The notes: generated from the letters alone by a model not told the origin. DNA of 64,000 nucleotides from JAUASW01 sp036880965 (GCF_036880965.1 NZ_JBAJMV010000001.1:806001-870000); one strand, 5' to 3'. Shown: positions 34,764 through 43,377, numbered from the stretch's first letter. Program-made: numbers and translations.

Positions 34764-36043
34764 CGCGTGGCGCGGGCCATGCCGCGCTCCATGTCGATGC
34801 CGCGCAGGATGAGCCAGCCAATCACGAAGAAAAGGCCGGTGCCCAGAATCGCCAACCGGTGGTTGCCGCCGCTGATCCAGGTGATCAAGCCATAGCTCAA
34901 GGGGCCGATGATGGCTGCCAGGCGCGTGGCAAAGGTCCACAGGCCGAAGAACTCACCCAGGCTGGCTGGCGGTGCAAATGAGCCGGCCAATGCGCGGCCG
35001 CAACTCTGACTGGAGCCCATGCACAGGCCGGCAATCACCGCCGCCACCCAGAACAGGCCCGGGCCTTGTGCCAGATAGGCCATGCTGACCATCACGACCC
35101 AGCCGCCCAGCGTGATGGCCAGTGCATGCTTGTGCCCGACGCGATCCTGGAAATAGCCAAAGCCGAACGCGCCAACGGCCGAAGCGATATTGACCAGGAA
35201 CACCAGCGCCATGGTCTGCGCCTGCTTGAAGCCCAACGCCTGTTCGGCATAGACCGCCGCCAGCGCGATCACCACCGAGATGCCGGCCTGGTAGCTGGTG
35301 CCGCAGGCCAGGAAGCGCAGGAACTCGGGATAGGCGCGCGCCCGCTGCCAGGATGCCCACAGAGGGGCCAGGCCCGATGCCTTGGGCAGCGCTGCATTGG
35401 GAACTGTGCGTTCGCGCAGCAGGACGAAGGTCGGCGCCGCCGCCAGCGCATAGATGCCGGCGGTGATGTACATCGTGATCGGCACGAACTCGGTGGCCGG
35501 AATTCCTGCCGCCTGCGCATGAAGCACATATGCGAGGCTCAAGCCCAGCGACAGCATGCCGCCGAAATAGCCAAAGGCCCAACCCCATCCCGAGACACGG
35601 CCCAGCGATTCGCGCCGCGCGAGCTCGGGCAGGAATGCGGCGATCAGCGATTCGCCGTAGGAATAGCAGCAGTTGGAAACGATGACCGCAAGACCTGCAC
35701 CCCACAGTTCACCGCGGCCTGCAAGCCCAAGCCCGATCGTGCTGAACACGCAGCCGGCGGTGCTGATCAAGAGCAGGCGCTTCTTGGCCGCATGGCGATC
35801 CGCATGCGCGCCAATCATCGGCATGGTCAGCATCACGATCAGGCTGGAGACCGCTATCAGGAGCGTCCACAGCAAGGTGGCGGACGGGCTGTTCTCGGCG
35901 ATCACGCTGACGAAGTAGGCGTTGTAGACCGCGGTCAGCACCACCGTCGTGTAGCCCGAGTTGGCGAAGTCATACATCGACCAGCCGAAGACCTCGCGCT
36001 TCTTCACGCCGTCGTTGAGAAGGCTTTGATCAAACAGTCCCAC
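34760..36043 (-). CDS. MFS transporter, UMF1/Atg22-like
   Basis: This 427-residue polytopic membrane protein has about 12 hydrophobic helices and the N-terminal signature REVFGWSMYDFANSGYTTVVLTAVYNAYF, typical of the UMF1 (vacuole effluxer Atg22-like) branch of the major facilitator superfamily. The substrate is unknown. The GTG at 36043 has a very good AAGGAG site seven bases upstream and was preferred over the in-frame ATG at 36109. It is divergent from the amidohydrolase gene and overlaps murI tail to tail. Confidence 0.88.
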   Translation of the reverse strand: MGLFDQSLLNDGVKKREVFGWSMYDFANSGYTTVVLTAVYNAYFVSVIAENSPSATLLWTLLIAVSSLIVMLTMPMIGAHADRHAAKKRLLLISTAGCVFSTIGLGLAGRGELWGAGLAVIVSNCCYSYGESLIAAFLPELARRESLGRVSGWGWAFGYFGGMLSLGLSLAYVLHAQAAGIPATEFVPITMYITAGIYALAAAPTFVLLRERTVPNAALPKASGLAPLWASWQRARAYPEFLRFLACGTSYQAGISVVIALAAVYAEQALGFKQAQTMALVFLVNIASAVGAFGFGYFQDRVGHKHALAITLGGWVVMVSMAYLAQGPGLFWVAAVIAGLCMGSSQSCGRALAGSFAPPASLGEFFGLWTFATRLAAIIGPLSYGLITWISGGNHRLAILGTGLFFVIGWLILRGIDMERGMARATR

Positions 36044-36153
36044 GCTCGACTCCTTGGCAGATCCCTGCGTCCTTGCAGCGCCCTGGCGACGCGGCCCGCA
36101 GTGTGGCACAGCGGCCTGCCGAATATCATCGCGCGCTAGTCACGGAGACCTTC

Positions 36154-37455
36154 ATGCATTTGCTTCGCCCCAGCCGCCTTGCGGCGCTCGCCACCGCACT
36201 CATGTCTGCAATTGCGCTGGCCGCCGAGCCGCCGCTGCTGGCCATCAAGGCGGGGCGTCTTGTCGATGTCGAAGCCGGCCGCGTGCTCACCGACCAGGTG
36301 CTGCTGGTGCAAGGCGAGAAGATCAAGCGCCTGGGCGCAGCAAGCCAGGTCGCGATTCCAGCGGGCGCGCAAGTCATTGACCTGAGCCGCAGCACAGTGA
36401 TGCCGGGCTTGATCGACGTTCACACCCACCTGACGGTCGACGCCAGGCAGCAAGGCTATTCGCAGCTCGGCATTTCTGACACCCGCGCCGCGCTTTACGG
36501 CGTTCGCGCTGCAAAGCTCACCTTGCTGGCGGGCTTTACCACCGTGCGCAACGTCGGCGCCAGCGGCTTCGGCGATGTGGCGCTGCGCGATGCAATCAAC
36601 GATGGCGACTTCATCGGCCCGCGCATGCAGGTCTCGGCCTATTCGCTCGGCATTCAAGGCGGCCATTGCGACGACAACCTCCTGCCGGCCGAGTACAAAT
36701 TCACCGGCCGCGGCGTGGCCGACGGCCCCTGGGCAGCGCGCGCCAAAGTGCGCGAGATGGTCAAGTACGGTGCTGATCTGATCAAGATCTGCGCCACCGG
36801 CGGCGTGCTCAGCAAGGGCGATACGCCCGGCGCGCTGCAGTACACGCCCGAAGAGATGGTCGCCATCGTGCAGGAGGCGCACAAGCTGGGCCGCAAAGTG
36901 GCCGCGCATGCGCATGGCGCGAGTGGCATCACCGAGGCCATCAAGGCCGGCGTCGACTCTGTCGAGCATGTCAGCCTGATCGATGACGAGGGCATCAAGC
37001 TCGCCTTGGCGCAAGGCACCTATCTGGTCTTCGACATCTACAACGACGACTACATCCTGAGCGAAGGCGAGAAAGCCGGCATGCTGCCCGAGTCCATCGA
37101 GAAGGAGCGCCAGATCGGCCAGGCCCAGCGCGAGAGCTTTGCCAAGGCCTGGAAGGCCGGGACGACGATGGCCTTCGGCAGCGACTCCGGCGTCTATCCG
37201 CATGGCGACAACGGCAAGCAGTTCGCCTACATGGTCAAGTACGGCATGACGCCGATGCAGGCGATCCAGGCGGCCACCATCAAGGCGGCAAAGCTGATGG
37301 CCTGGGATGACCGCGTCGGCAGCCTGAAGGCCGGCAAGTTCGCCGACATCATTGCGGTGCACCAGGACCCATTGGCCGACGTCAGCCGGCTCACCAGCAT
37401 CGACTTCGTGATGAAGGGCGGCGAAGTCGTGAAAGCCAGCAGCGCCAAGCGCTGA
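36154..37455 (+). CDS. Exported amidohydrolase / metal-dependent dipeptidase-like enzyme
   Basis: This 433-residue amidohydrolase-superfamily enzyme has an N-terminal signal peptide (LAALATALMSAIALAAEPP), so it acts outside the cytoplasm. The metal ligands are His90 and His92 (PGLIDVHTHL), a likely carboxylated Lys in DLIKICATGG, His in AAHAHGASG, His in SVEHVSLID and Asp in FGSDSGVYPHG. The pattern is closest to the imidazolonepropionase-like or Xaa-Pro/Xaa-Arg dipeptidase group (prolidase-like, Sgx9260 type). The ATG at 36154 follows GGAG. It is divergent from the MFS transporter; a functional link is possible but unproven. Confidence 0.87.
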   Translation: MHLLRPSRLAALATALMSAIALAAEPPLLAIKAGRLVDVEAGRVLTDQVLLVQGEKIKRLGAASQVAIPAGAQVIDLSRSTVMPGLIDVHTHLTVDARQQGYSQLGISDTRAALYGVRAAKLTLLAGFTTVRNVGASGFGDVALRDAINDGDFIGPRMQVSAYSLGIQGGHCDDNLLPAEYKFTGRGVADGPWAARAKVREMVKYGADLIKICATGGVLSKGDTPGALQYTPEEMVAIVQEAHKLGRKVAAHAHGASGITEAIKAGVDSVEHVSLIDDEGIKLALAQGTYLVFDIYNDDYILSEGEKAGMLPESIEKERQIGQAQRESFAKAWKAGTTMAFGSDSGVYPHGDNGKQFAYMVKYGMTPMQAIQAATIKAAKLMAWDDRVGSLKAGKFADIIAVHQDPLADVSRLTSIDFVMKGGEVVKASSAKR

Positions 37456-37536
37456 TGCCGGCACTGCGGGATATGGAGCATGTGCGGGACGGCAATGCGT
37501 GACTAGCATGGGGCATCACCGCTGCCGGGTAGAACC

Positions 37537-38109
37537 ATGACCATCGCCAATGCCGACCTGCGGGCCGTGCAAGGAGTCTTGAATCGCCAAGCCATGCAAC
37601 AGGCACTGGAAGCGGTGGCGCAAGCCACTCGCAGCTCAGGCCATTCGCTGGCGCTGCTGACACTGGATGTCGACCACTTCAAGGACTACCAGGACGAGCA
37701 TGGCCCGACACAGGCCGAGCAGGTCCTGACCCAGCTTGCGATGCTCTTGCAGCAACTGCTGCCGCCTCGCGCCAGCCTGGCCTATATGGGCGCCGATGAG
37801 TTCGTCGTGATCCTGCCGGATGCCACCTTGGCGACCGCAGCCGAGTTGGGCGAGCGCCTGCGCGACCGGATCGCCAGTGCCCTTGCTCAGCTTGGCGGCT
37901 TGCGCCCGCTGACCGTGACCGTCGGCGCCGCTGCCAGCCCGCCGAACCAGGGTTGGCAGGCTTCCACGCTGCTGGCCTTGGCCGACGCGCGGATGACCTT
38001 CGCCAAGCGCCGACTGCCCCCCCACCACAACCTGGTCTGGGCCGGCACGCTGCCGTCTGATTGGTATCTGCGCCTGGAAGTGCAGGCCAGCGCCTGGCCG
38101 AGTCAATAA
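37537..38109 (+). CDS. Short GGDEF-domain protein with altered signature (GADEF)
   Basis: The 190-residue protein is a lone GGDEF (diguanylate cyclase) domain without sensor or membrane segments. The metal-binding Asp44 in LTLDVDHFKDYQDEHG and the VTVGAAAS segment fit the family. The active-site signature is Y-M-G-A-D-E-F at residues 83-89 in place of R-x-G-G-D-E-F, so the second Gly is Ala and the preceding Arg is changed. Activity is therefore doubtful; it could be a weak cyclase or a GTP/c-di-GMP-binding protein. The RxxD inhibitory site is absent. Confidence 0.83.
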   Translation: MTIANADLRAVQGVLNRQAMQQALEAVAQATRSSGHSLALLTLDVDHFKDYQDEHGPTQAEQVLTQLAMLLQQLLPPRASLAYMGADEFVVILPDATLATAAELGERLRDRIASALAQLGGLRPLTVTVGAAASPPNQGWQASTLLALADARMTFAKRRLPPHHNLVWAGTLPSDWYLRLEVQASAWPSQ

Positions 38110-38143
38110 GCCAGCAAGCCACCAGGGCTGAGGCCCTTGTCGG

Positions 38144-38230
38144 TGGTGCCCAGGACGGGAATCGAACCCGTATGGCCTCGCGGCCGGCGGATTTTAAGTC
38201 CGCTGCGTCTACCAATTTCACCACCCGGGC
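38144..38230 (-). tRNA. tRNA-Leu(UAA)
   Basis: The minus strand folds as a class II tRNA of 87 bases with encoded CCA: acceptor GCCCGGG, D-arm TGGTAGACGCA, anticodon loop CTTAAAA (anticodon TAA), a long variable arm and T-arm GGGTTCGATTCCC. It is the last tRNA of the array and is preceded by a terminator. Confidence 0.96.
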
Positions 38231-38278
38231 GAGCGCGTGAGCGTGCGGCATTATCTCTGCCGCATCAGACGCACAAAG

Positions 38279-38306
38279 AAAAAAGGGAAGCCGCCAGGCT
38301 TCCCTT
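38279..38306 (-). terminator. Terminator within the tRNA array (after second cluster)
   Basis: Minus-strand stem AAGGGAAGCC/GGCTTCCCTT (10 bp, 4-base loop) followed by TTTTTTC. It follows the Cys-Gly-Gly tRNAs and separates them from tRNA-Leu. Confidence 0.85.
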
Positions 38307-38317
38307 GATCTTCAAAC

Positions 38318-38393
38318 TGGAGCGGGTAACGAGGCTCGAACTCGTGACCTCGACCTTGGCAAGGTCGCGCTCTACCAACTGAGCTACACCCGC
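38318..38393 (-). tRNA. tRNA-Gly(GCC), copy 1
   Basis: 76 bases with encoded CCA, acceptor GCGGGTG, anticodon loop TTGCCAA (GCC) and T-loop GTTCGAG. Identical in sequence to the two other tRNA-Gly genes in this array. Confidence 0.97.
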
Positions 38394-38444
38394 ATTTCAC
38401 TCGATGTGTTGGTGACATCAAGTCCGGCGCGAACCGGCTTTTTT

Positions 38445-38520
38445 TGGAGCGGGTAACGAGGCTCGAACTCGTGACCTCGACCTTGGCAAGGTCGCGCTCT
38501 ACCAACTGAGCTACACCCGC
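38445..38520 (-). tRNA. tRNA-Gly(GCC), copy 2
   Basis: Identical over 76 bases to the copies at 38318 and 38682. It lies eight bases downstream of tRNA-Cys on the same strand, so both are cut from one precursor. Confidence 0.97.
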
Positions 38521-38528
38521 ATGTCTTC

Positions 38529-38602
38529 TGGAGGCGCGGGCCGGAGTCGAACCGACCTACACGGATTTGCAATCCGGTGCATAACCGCTTTGCTACCGCG
38601 CC
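38529..38602 (-). tRNA. tRNA-Cys(GCA)
   Basis: 74 bases with encoded CCA: acceptor GGCGCGG, anticodon stem-loop CGGATTGCAAATCCG giving GCA, and T-arm GGTTCGACTCC. The order Cys then Gly is common in Proteobacteria. Confidence 0.97.
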
Positions 38603-38646
38603 AGAGAATCCATCAATTCAATTTACCAGCATCTGGTGGTGCTGAT

Positions 38647-38672
38647 AAAAATGGGAAGCCTGGGCTTCCCAT
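38647..38672 (-). terminator. Hairpin terminator between tRNA-Gly copy 3 and tRNA-Cys
   Basis: Minus-strand ATGGGAAGCC/GGCTTCCCAT inverted repeat followed by TTTTT. It shares the core GGGAAGCC with the terminator at 38279-38306, as expected if a tRNA-Gly plus terminator unit was duplicated. Confidence 0.75.
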
Positions 38673-38681
38673 CTATGTGCC

Positions 38682-38757
38682 TGGAGCGGGTAACGAGGCT
38701 CGAACTCGTGACCTCGACCTTGGCAAGGTCGCGCTCTACCAACTGAGCTACACCCGC
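38682..38757 (-). tRNA. tRNA-Gly(GCC), copy 3
   Basis: First tRNA of the array in transcription order, identical to the other two tRNA-Gly genes, followed directly by a terminator hairpin. Confidence 0.97.
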
Positions 38758-38831
38758 TTAAGTGTTCAACACGTCTTTGCAGACTTGGCACCGGATTTTT
38801 AAAGTCCTGCGCCGTTCGCTGAAGCAGCTAT

Positions 38832-38859
38832 TCTATACCGAATTTTAGACGTCGCGCAA
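38832..38859 (-). promoter_or_regulatory. Candidate promoter of the tRNA array
   Basis: On the minus strand TTGCGC (38859 to 38854), a 16-bp spacer and TATAGA (38837 to 38832) lie 75 bp upstream of the first tRNA. The GCGCAAGGC/GCCTTGCGC inverted repeat at 38854-38876 overlaps the -35 box and may end the lon transcript, but it lacks a T run. Confidence 0.45.
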
Positions 38860-38885
38860 GGCTTTGGGCCTTGCGCTCGTCAATC

Positions 38886-41297
38886 TCAGTGCGTCGCGGC
38901 GGGCGGCGCCACCACGGCAGCTTCCGCCTTGGCTGCGACAGCCGGCTCTTCATCGGGCAGTGGCGAAGGCATCGACTCAAGCGCCACTTCGAGCACACGA
39001 TCAATCCAGCGCACCGGCACGATCTCGAGCTGGTTCTTGACGTTCTCGGGAATGTCCTGCAGGTCCTTGACGTTCTCTTCCGGGATCATCACGGTCTTGA
39101 TGCCACCGCGGTGAGCGGCGAGCAGCTTTTCCTTCAGGCCACCGATGGCCGTCACTTCACCACGCAAGGTGATTTCACCGGTCATCGCCACGTCTGCACG
39201 AACCGGGATACCGGTCAGGGCCGACACAAAGGCCGTCGTCATCGCTGCACCTGCGCTCGGACCGTCCTTCGGAGTCGCGCCATCGGGCACGTGAACGTGC
39301 ACGTCACGCTTCTCGAAGAGCTCGTCCTTGATGCCCAGGCGGCGAGCGCGTGAACGCACCACCGTGCGAGCGGCCTCGACCGATTCCTTCATCACGTCGC
39401 CCAGCGAACCGGTGCGGATGATGTTGCCCTTGCCCGGCATGGCGGTGGCTTCGATGGTCAGCAGATCACCGCCCACTTCGGTCCAGGCCAGACCGACCAC
39501 CTGGCCGACCTGATTGGTCTTCTCGGCGCGGCCGAAGTCGTACTTGCGCACGCCCAGGAAGTCGTTCAGGTTGTCGTCTGTGACGACAGCCTGGCCTTCG
39601 ATGGTCTTGAGCGCAATGCTCTTCACCACCTTGCGGCAGATCTTGGAGATCTCGCGTTCCAGCGAACGGACACCGGCTTCACGGGTGTAGTAGCGGATGA
39701 TGCCGCGGATGGCCGACTCGGTGACGTCCATCTCCTCGTCCTTGACGCCATTGTTCTTGCGCTGTTTGGGCAGCAAGTAGCGCTGGGCGATGTTGACCTT
39801 CTCATCCTCGGTGTAACCCGACAGGCGTATCACTTCCATCCGGTCCAGCAGAGCCGGCGGGATGTTGAGCGAGTTCGAGGTGGCCACGAACATCACATCG
39901 CTCAGGTCGAAATCGACCTCGATGTAGTGGTCGCCGAAGGTGTGGTTCTGCTCCGGGTCCAGCACTTCGAGCAGGGCCGAGGACGGATCGCCCCGGAAGT
40001 CCATGCCCAGCTTGTCGATCTCGTCGAGCAGGAACAGCGGATTGCGCGTGCCGACCTTGGACAGCGACTGCAGCACCTTGCCAGGCATCGAGCCGATATA
40101 GGTTCGACGGTGGCCGCGGATCTCGGCCTCGTCACGCACGCCACCCAGGGCCATGCGAACGAACTTGCGGCCGGTTGCACGGGCCACCGACTGGCCGAGC
40201 GATGTCTTGCCCACGCCCGGGGGGCCGACCAGGCACAGGATCGGTGCCTTGACCTTGTCGACGCGCGCCTGCACAGCAAGATACTCAAGGATGCGGTCCT
40301 TGACCTTGTCGAGGCCATAGTGGTCTTCGTTCAGCACGTCCTCGGCATGCGAGAGGTCGTGCTTGATCTTGGTCTTCTTGCTCCAGGGCAGGCCGACCAG
40401 GGTGTCGATGTAGTTGCGCACGACCGTGGCTTCGGCCGACATCGGCGACATGAGCTTGAGCTTCTTGAGCTCGGCGTCTGCCTTCTTGCGCGCTTCCTTG
40501 GGCATGCGGGCAGCCTGGATCTTCTTGTCCAGCTCCTCCATGTCGGCGCCGTCTTCGCCGTCGCCCAGTTCCTTCTGGATGGCCTTGACCTGCTCGTTCA
40601 GGTAGTACTCGCGCTGGCTCTTCTCCATCTGGCGCTTGACGCGGCCGCGGATGCGCTTTTCCACCTGCAGGATGTCGACTTCATGCTCAAGCAGGTCCAG
40701 GAGCTTCTCGAGCCGCTTGGAGACTTCGGACAGGTCCAGCACCGCCTGCTTTGCATCGAGCTTGAGCGGCAGATGCGCGGCGATGGTGTCGGCCAGGCGA
40801 CCCGCATCGTCGATACCCGCGATAGACGTGAGGATCTCGGGCGGGATCTTCTTGTTCAGCTTGACGTACTGGTCGAACTGCTGCGTGACAGCGCGACGCA
40901 GCGCCTCGACTTCCGGCTTGGTATCGACTTCGGGCGGGATCGGCAGCACGTCGGCGCTGAAGTGTTCTTCACCATCAGTGATGCGCTGGGTAGTAGCGCG
41001 CTGCAGGCCCTCGACCAGCACCTTCACGGTGCCGTCGGGTAGCTTGAGCATCTGCAGGATGCTGGAGACGCAGCCCACTTCGAACATGTCTTCGGGCTTG
41101 GGCTCGTCCTTGCCAGCGGCCTTCTGTGCCACGAGCATGATCTGGCGGCCGGCTTCCATCGCGGCTTCGAGGGCCTTGATCGACTTGGGGCGGCCGACGA
41201 ACAGCGGAATCACCATGTGCGGAAACACCACCACGTCGCGCAGCGGCAGCAGCGGCAGTGTGATGGGTTCAGCGGGCAGTACGGGATGACCGGACAT
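38886..41297 (-). CDS. lon: ATP-dependent protease Lon
   Basis: Lon (LonA) is the ATP-driven serine protease that degrades misfolded and regulatory proteins. The 803-residue protein has the N-terminal substrate domain (PLLPLRDVVVFPHMVIPLFVGR), Walker A GPPGVGKT at about residue 355 and the catalytic Ser in DGPSAGAAMTTAF with the Lys about 40 residues later. Length is typical. A ribosome site GAGAGG precedes the ATG. A sigma-32-like promoter sits in the 89-bp gap after clpX, so lon can be expressed independently of tig-clpP-clpX. Confidence 0.98.
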   Translation of the reverse strand: MSGHPVLPAEPITLPLLPLRDVVVFPHMVIPLFVGRPKSIKALEAAMEAGRQIMLVAQKAAGKDEPKPEDMFEVGCVSSILQMLKLPDGTVKVLVEGLQRATTQRITDGEEHFSADVLPIPPEVDTKPEVEALRRAVTQQFDQYVKLNKKIPPEILTSIAGIDDAGRLADTIAAHLPLKLDAKQAVLDLSEVSKRLEKLLDLLEHEVDILQVEKRIRGRVKRQMEKSQREYYLNEQVKAIQKELGDGEDGADMEELDKKIQAARMPKEARKKADAELKKLKLMSPMSAEATVVRNYIDTLVGLPWSKKTKIKHDLSHAEDVLNEDHYGLDKVKDRILEYLAVQARVDKVKAPILCLVGPPGVGKTSLGQSVARATGRKFVRMALGGVRDEAEIRGHRRTYIGSMPGKVLQSLSKVGTRNPLFLLDEIDKLGMDFRGDPSSALLEVLDPEQNHTFGDHYIEVDFDLSDVMFVATSNSLNIPPALLDRMEVIRLSGYTEDEKVNIAQRYLLPKQRKNNGVKDEEMDVTESAIRGIIRYYTREAGVRSLEREISKICRKVVKSIALKTIEGQAVVTDDNLNDFLGVRKYDFGRAEKTNQVGQVVGLAWTEVGGDLLTIEATAMPGKGNIIRTGSLGDVMKESVEAARTVVRSRARRLGIKDELFEKRDVHVHVPDGATPKDGPSAGAAMTTAFVSALTGIPVRADVAMTGEITLRGEVTAIGGLKEKLLAAHRGGIKTVMIPEENVKDLQDIPENVKNQLEIVPVRWIDRVLEVALESMPSPLPDEEPAVAAKAEAAVVAPPAATH

Positions 41298-41320
41298 GAA
41301 AACCTCTCTTTCTCAGACCG

Positions 41321-41348
41321 ATCTATGGCCTGAGAGAAAAATTGCAAG
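41321..41348 (-). promoter_or_regulatory. Candidate heat-shock (sigma-32) promoter of lon
   Basis: Minus strand reads CTTGCAA, an 11-bp spacer, then GGCCATAGAT. The sigma-32 consensus is CTTGAAA, 11-12 bp, CCCCATnT, so spacing and most core positions fit. The start site would be about 17 bases upstream of the lon ATG. Confidence 0.4.
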
Positions 41349-41386
41349 GCAGCGCTTGGGGGCTGGGCGGCTTTCGTGCGGTTGGG

Positions 41387-42652
41387 TCAGGCACTGGCCT
41401 TCGACTCGCGATAGACCAGCAGTGGCTTGGCATCCTCCTCGATGTTGTGCTCATCCAGAACAACCTTGGCCACGCCGTCGAGGGCGGGCAGTTCAAACAT
41501 CGTATCGATCAGCGAATGTTCCATGATCGAGCGCAGGCCGCGCGCGCCGGTCTTGCGGGCCAGCGCCTTGCGGGCGATGGCGGCCAAGGCCGAGGGGCGC
41601 ACTTCGAGTTCCACGCCGTCCATCGAGAACAGGTGCTGGTACTGCTTCAGCAAGGCGTTCTTGGGTTCGGTGAGGATCTGCACCAGCGCGTCTTCGGTCA
41701 ACTCGCCCAGCGTGGCCACCACCGGCAGGCGGCCGACGAGCTCGGGGATCAGGCCGAACTTGATCAAGTCTTCCGGCTCGACCTCGCGGAACACTTCCGA
41801 CACGCGACGTTCGCTCTTGCTCTTCACCGTGGCGCCGAAACCGATGCCCGACTTCTCGGAACGGTTCTGGATCACCTTCTCGAGGCCGTCGAACGCACCG
41901 CCGCAGATGAACAGGATGTTGGTCGTGTCGATCTGCAGAAAGTCTTGATTCGGGTGCTTGCGGCCGCCTTGCGGTGGCACCGAAGCCATCGTGCCCTCGA
42001 CCAGCTTCAGCAAGGCCTGCTGCACGCCCTCGCCCGACACATCGCGTGTGATCGAGGGGTTGTCGGCCTTGCGCGAGATCTTGTCGATTTCGTCGATGTA
42101 GACGATGCCGCGCTGGGCGCGCTCAACGTCGTAATTGCAGTTCTGCAGCAGCTTCTGGATGATGTTCTCGACGTCCTCGCCCACGTAGCCGGCTTCGGTC
42201 AGCGTAGTCGCGTCAGCGATCACGAAGGGCACGTTCAGGAGGCGAGCCAGCGTTTGCGCCAGCAGCGTCTTGCCCGAGCCCGTGGGCCCGATCAGGAGGA
42301 TGTTGCTCTTGGACAGCTCGATGCCGTCCTTGGCGCCCGTCATGTGACGCAGGCGCTTGTAGTGGTTGTAGACCGCGACCGACAGCGTGCGCTTGGCCAC
42401 GTCTTGCCCGATCACGTAGTTGTCGAGGCTGGCCTTGATCTCGCTGGGCACCGGCAGGTCGGACTTGCTGGCGCGCGCCTGTGGCGTCTCGGCCGGCGCT
42501 TCGTCACGAATGATGTCGTTGCACAGCTCGATACATTCATCGCAGATGAACACGGAGGGGCCCGCGATCAGCTTCTTCACCTCGTGCTGACTCTTGCCGC
42601 AGAAAGAGCAGTACAAGACTTTTTCGCTGGAGTTGCCTTTTTTCTCGGCCAT
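41387..42652 (-). CDS. clpX: ClpX, ATPase subunit of the ClpXP protease
   Basis: ClpX unfolds tagged substrates and feeds them to ClpP. The 421-residue protein starts with the zinc-binding domain (Cys15, Cys18, Cys37, Cys40 in CSFCGK and CDEC). Walker A GPTGSGKT, Walker B VYIDEIDKI and the IGF-type ClpP-contact loop (KSGIGFGATV) are all present. A TTG four codons upstream is in frame, but the ATG at 42652 gives the usual MAEKKG start. It follows clpP by 116 bp that contain a long inverted repeat. Confidence 0.98.
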   Translation of the reverse strand: MAEKKGNSSEKVLYCSFCGKSQHEVKKLIAGPSVFICDECIELCNDIIRDEAPAETPQARASKSDLPVPSEIKASLDNYVIGQDVAKRTLSVAVYNHYKRLRHMTGAKDGIELSKSNILLIGPTGSGKTLLAQTLARLLNVPFVIADATTLTEAGYVGEDVENIIQKLLQNCNYDVERAQRGIVYIDEIDKISRKADNPSITRDVSGEGVQQALLKLVEGTMASVPPQGGRKHPNQDFLQIDTTNILFICGGAFDGLEKVIQNRSEKSGIGFGATVKSKSERRVSEVFREVEPEDLIKFGLIPELVGRLPVVATLGELTEDALVQILTEPKNALLKQYQHLFSMDGVELEVRPSALAAIARKALARKTGARGLRSIMEHSLIDTMFELPALDGVAKVVLDEHNIEEDAKPLLVYRESKASA

Positions 42653-42710
42653 GGATTCGCTCAAACCTTCAGACAGACTTCCTGAACTGATGATAGTTCA
42701 AATGGAGATA

Positions 42711-42734
42711 GGGCCCTTTTGCAGAAAAGGGCCC
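42711..42734. repeat. Perfect inverted repeat between clpP and clpX
   Basis: GGGCCCTTTT and AAAAGGGCCC form a perfect 10-bp stem with a GCAG loop. No T run follows on the minus strand, so it is not a standard terminator; it could be an RNA stability or processing hairpin between the two cistrons, or a partial attenuator. Confidence 0.6.
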
Positions 42735-42768
42735 TTCGGCGGCACCAGTTGGCACCAAAACACCGGTT

Positions 42769-43377
42769 TCAAGGACGTTTCGCGATCACCTGGTCGATCA
42801 GGCCATAGCCGGCGGCCTCGTCGGCCGACATGAAATAGTCCCGCTCCGTGTCCGCCTGGATCTTTTCCAGGCTCTGGCCGCTGCGCTCGGCCAGGATACG
42901 GTTGAGCTGCTCGCGAGTCTTCAGGATCTCACGGGCGTGGATCTCGATGTCGGTCGCCTGGCCCTGGGCGCCGCCCAGCGGCTGGTGGATCATGATCTTG
43001 GAGTTCGGCAGCGCGAAGCGCTTGCCCTTTTCACCTGCCGCCAGTAGGAACGCGCCCATGCTCGCAGCCATGCCCATGCAAAGCGTCGAGACCTGCGGCT
43101 TGATGAAGTTCATCGTGTCGAAGATCGACATGCCGGCCGAGACGCTGCCGCCGGGCGAATTGATGTAGAGGTTGATGTCCTTGTCAGGGTTCTCGCTCTC
43201 CAGGAACAGCAGTTGCGCCACCACCAGGTTGGCCACTGCGTCATTCACCGGTCCGACCAGGAAGATGACTCGCTCGCGCAGCAGACGGCTGTAGATGTCG
43301 TAGGCACGTTCACCGCGACCCGACTGTTCGATGACGATGGGCACCATGCCCAGATTGCTTGTCTCAAGCGCGCTCAT
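42769..43377 (-). CDS. clpP: ClpP protease subunit
   Basis: ClpP is the tetradecameric serine peptidase that partners ClpX. The 202-residue protein has the catalytic triad Ser106 (MAASMGAF), His131 (MIHQPLGG) and Asp180 (TERDYFMS). Length is standard. CGAGG lies eight bases before the ATG. It follows the tig terminator, so it probably has its own promoter in the 43378-43500 region (CATAAT is present) in addition to read-through. Confidence 0.98.
   Translation of the reverse strand: MSALETSNLGMVPIVIEQSGRGERAYDIYSRLLRERVIFLVGPVNDAVANLVVAQLLFLESENPDKDINLYINSPGGSVSAGMSIFDTMNFIKPQVSTLCMGMAASMGAFLLAAGEKGKRFALPNSKIMIHQPLGGAQGQATDIEIHAREILKTREQLNRILAERSGQSLEKIQADTERDYFMSADEAAGYGLIDQVIAKRP

Noticed and set aside
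38110..38143. AGGGC/GCCCT hairpin between the GGDEF gene and tRNA-Leu as a terminator
   Set aside because: The stem is short and there is no T run on either strand.
38318..38757. Regularly spaced identical 76-base repeats that might suggest a CRISPR or repeat array
   Set aside because: They are three tRNA-Gly genes with full cloverleaf and CCA.
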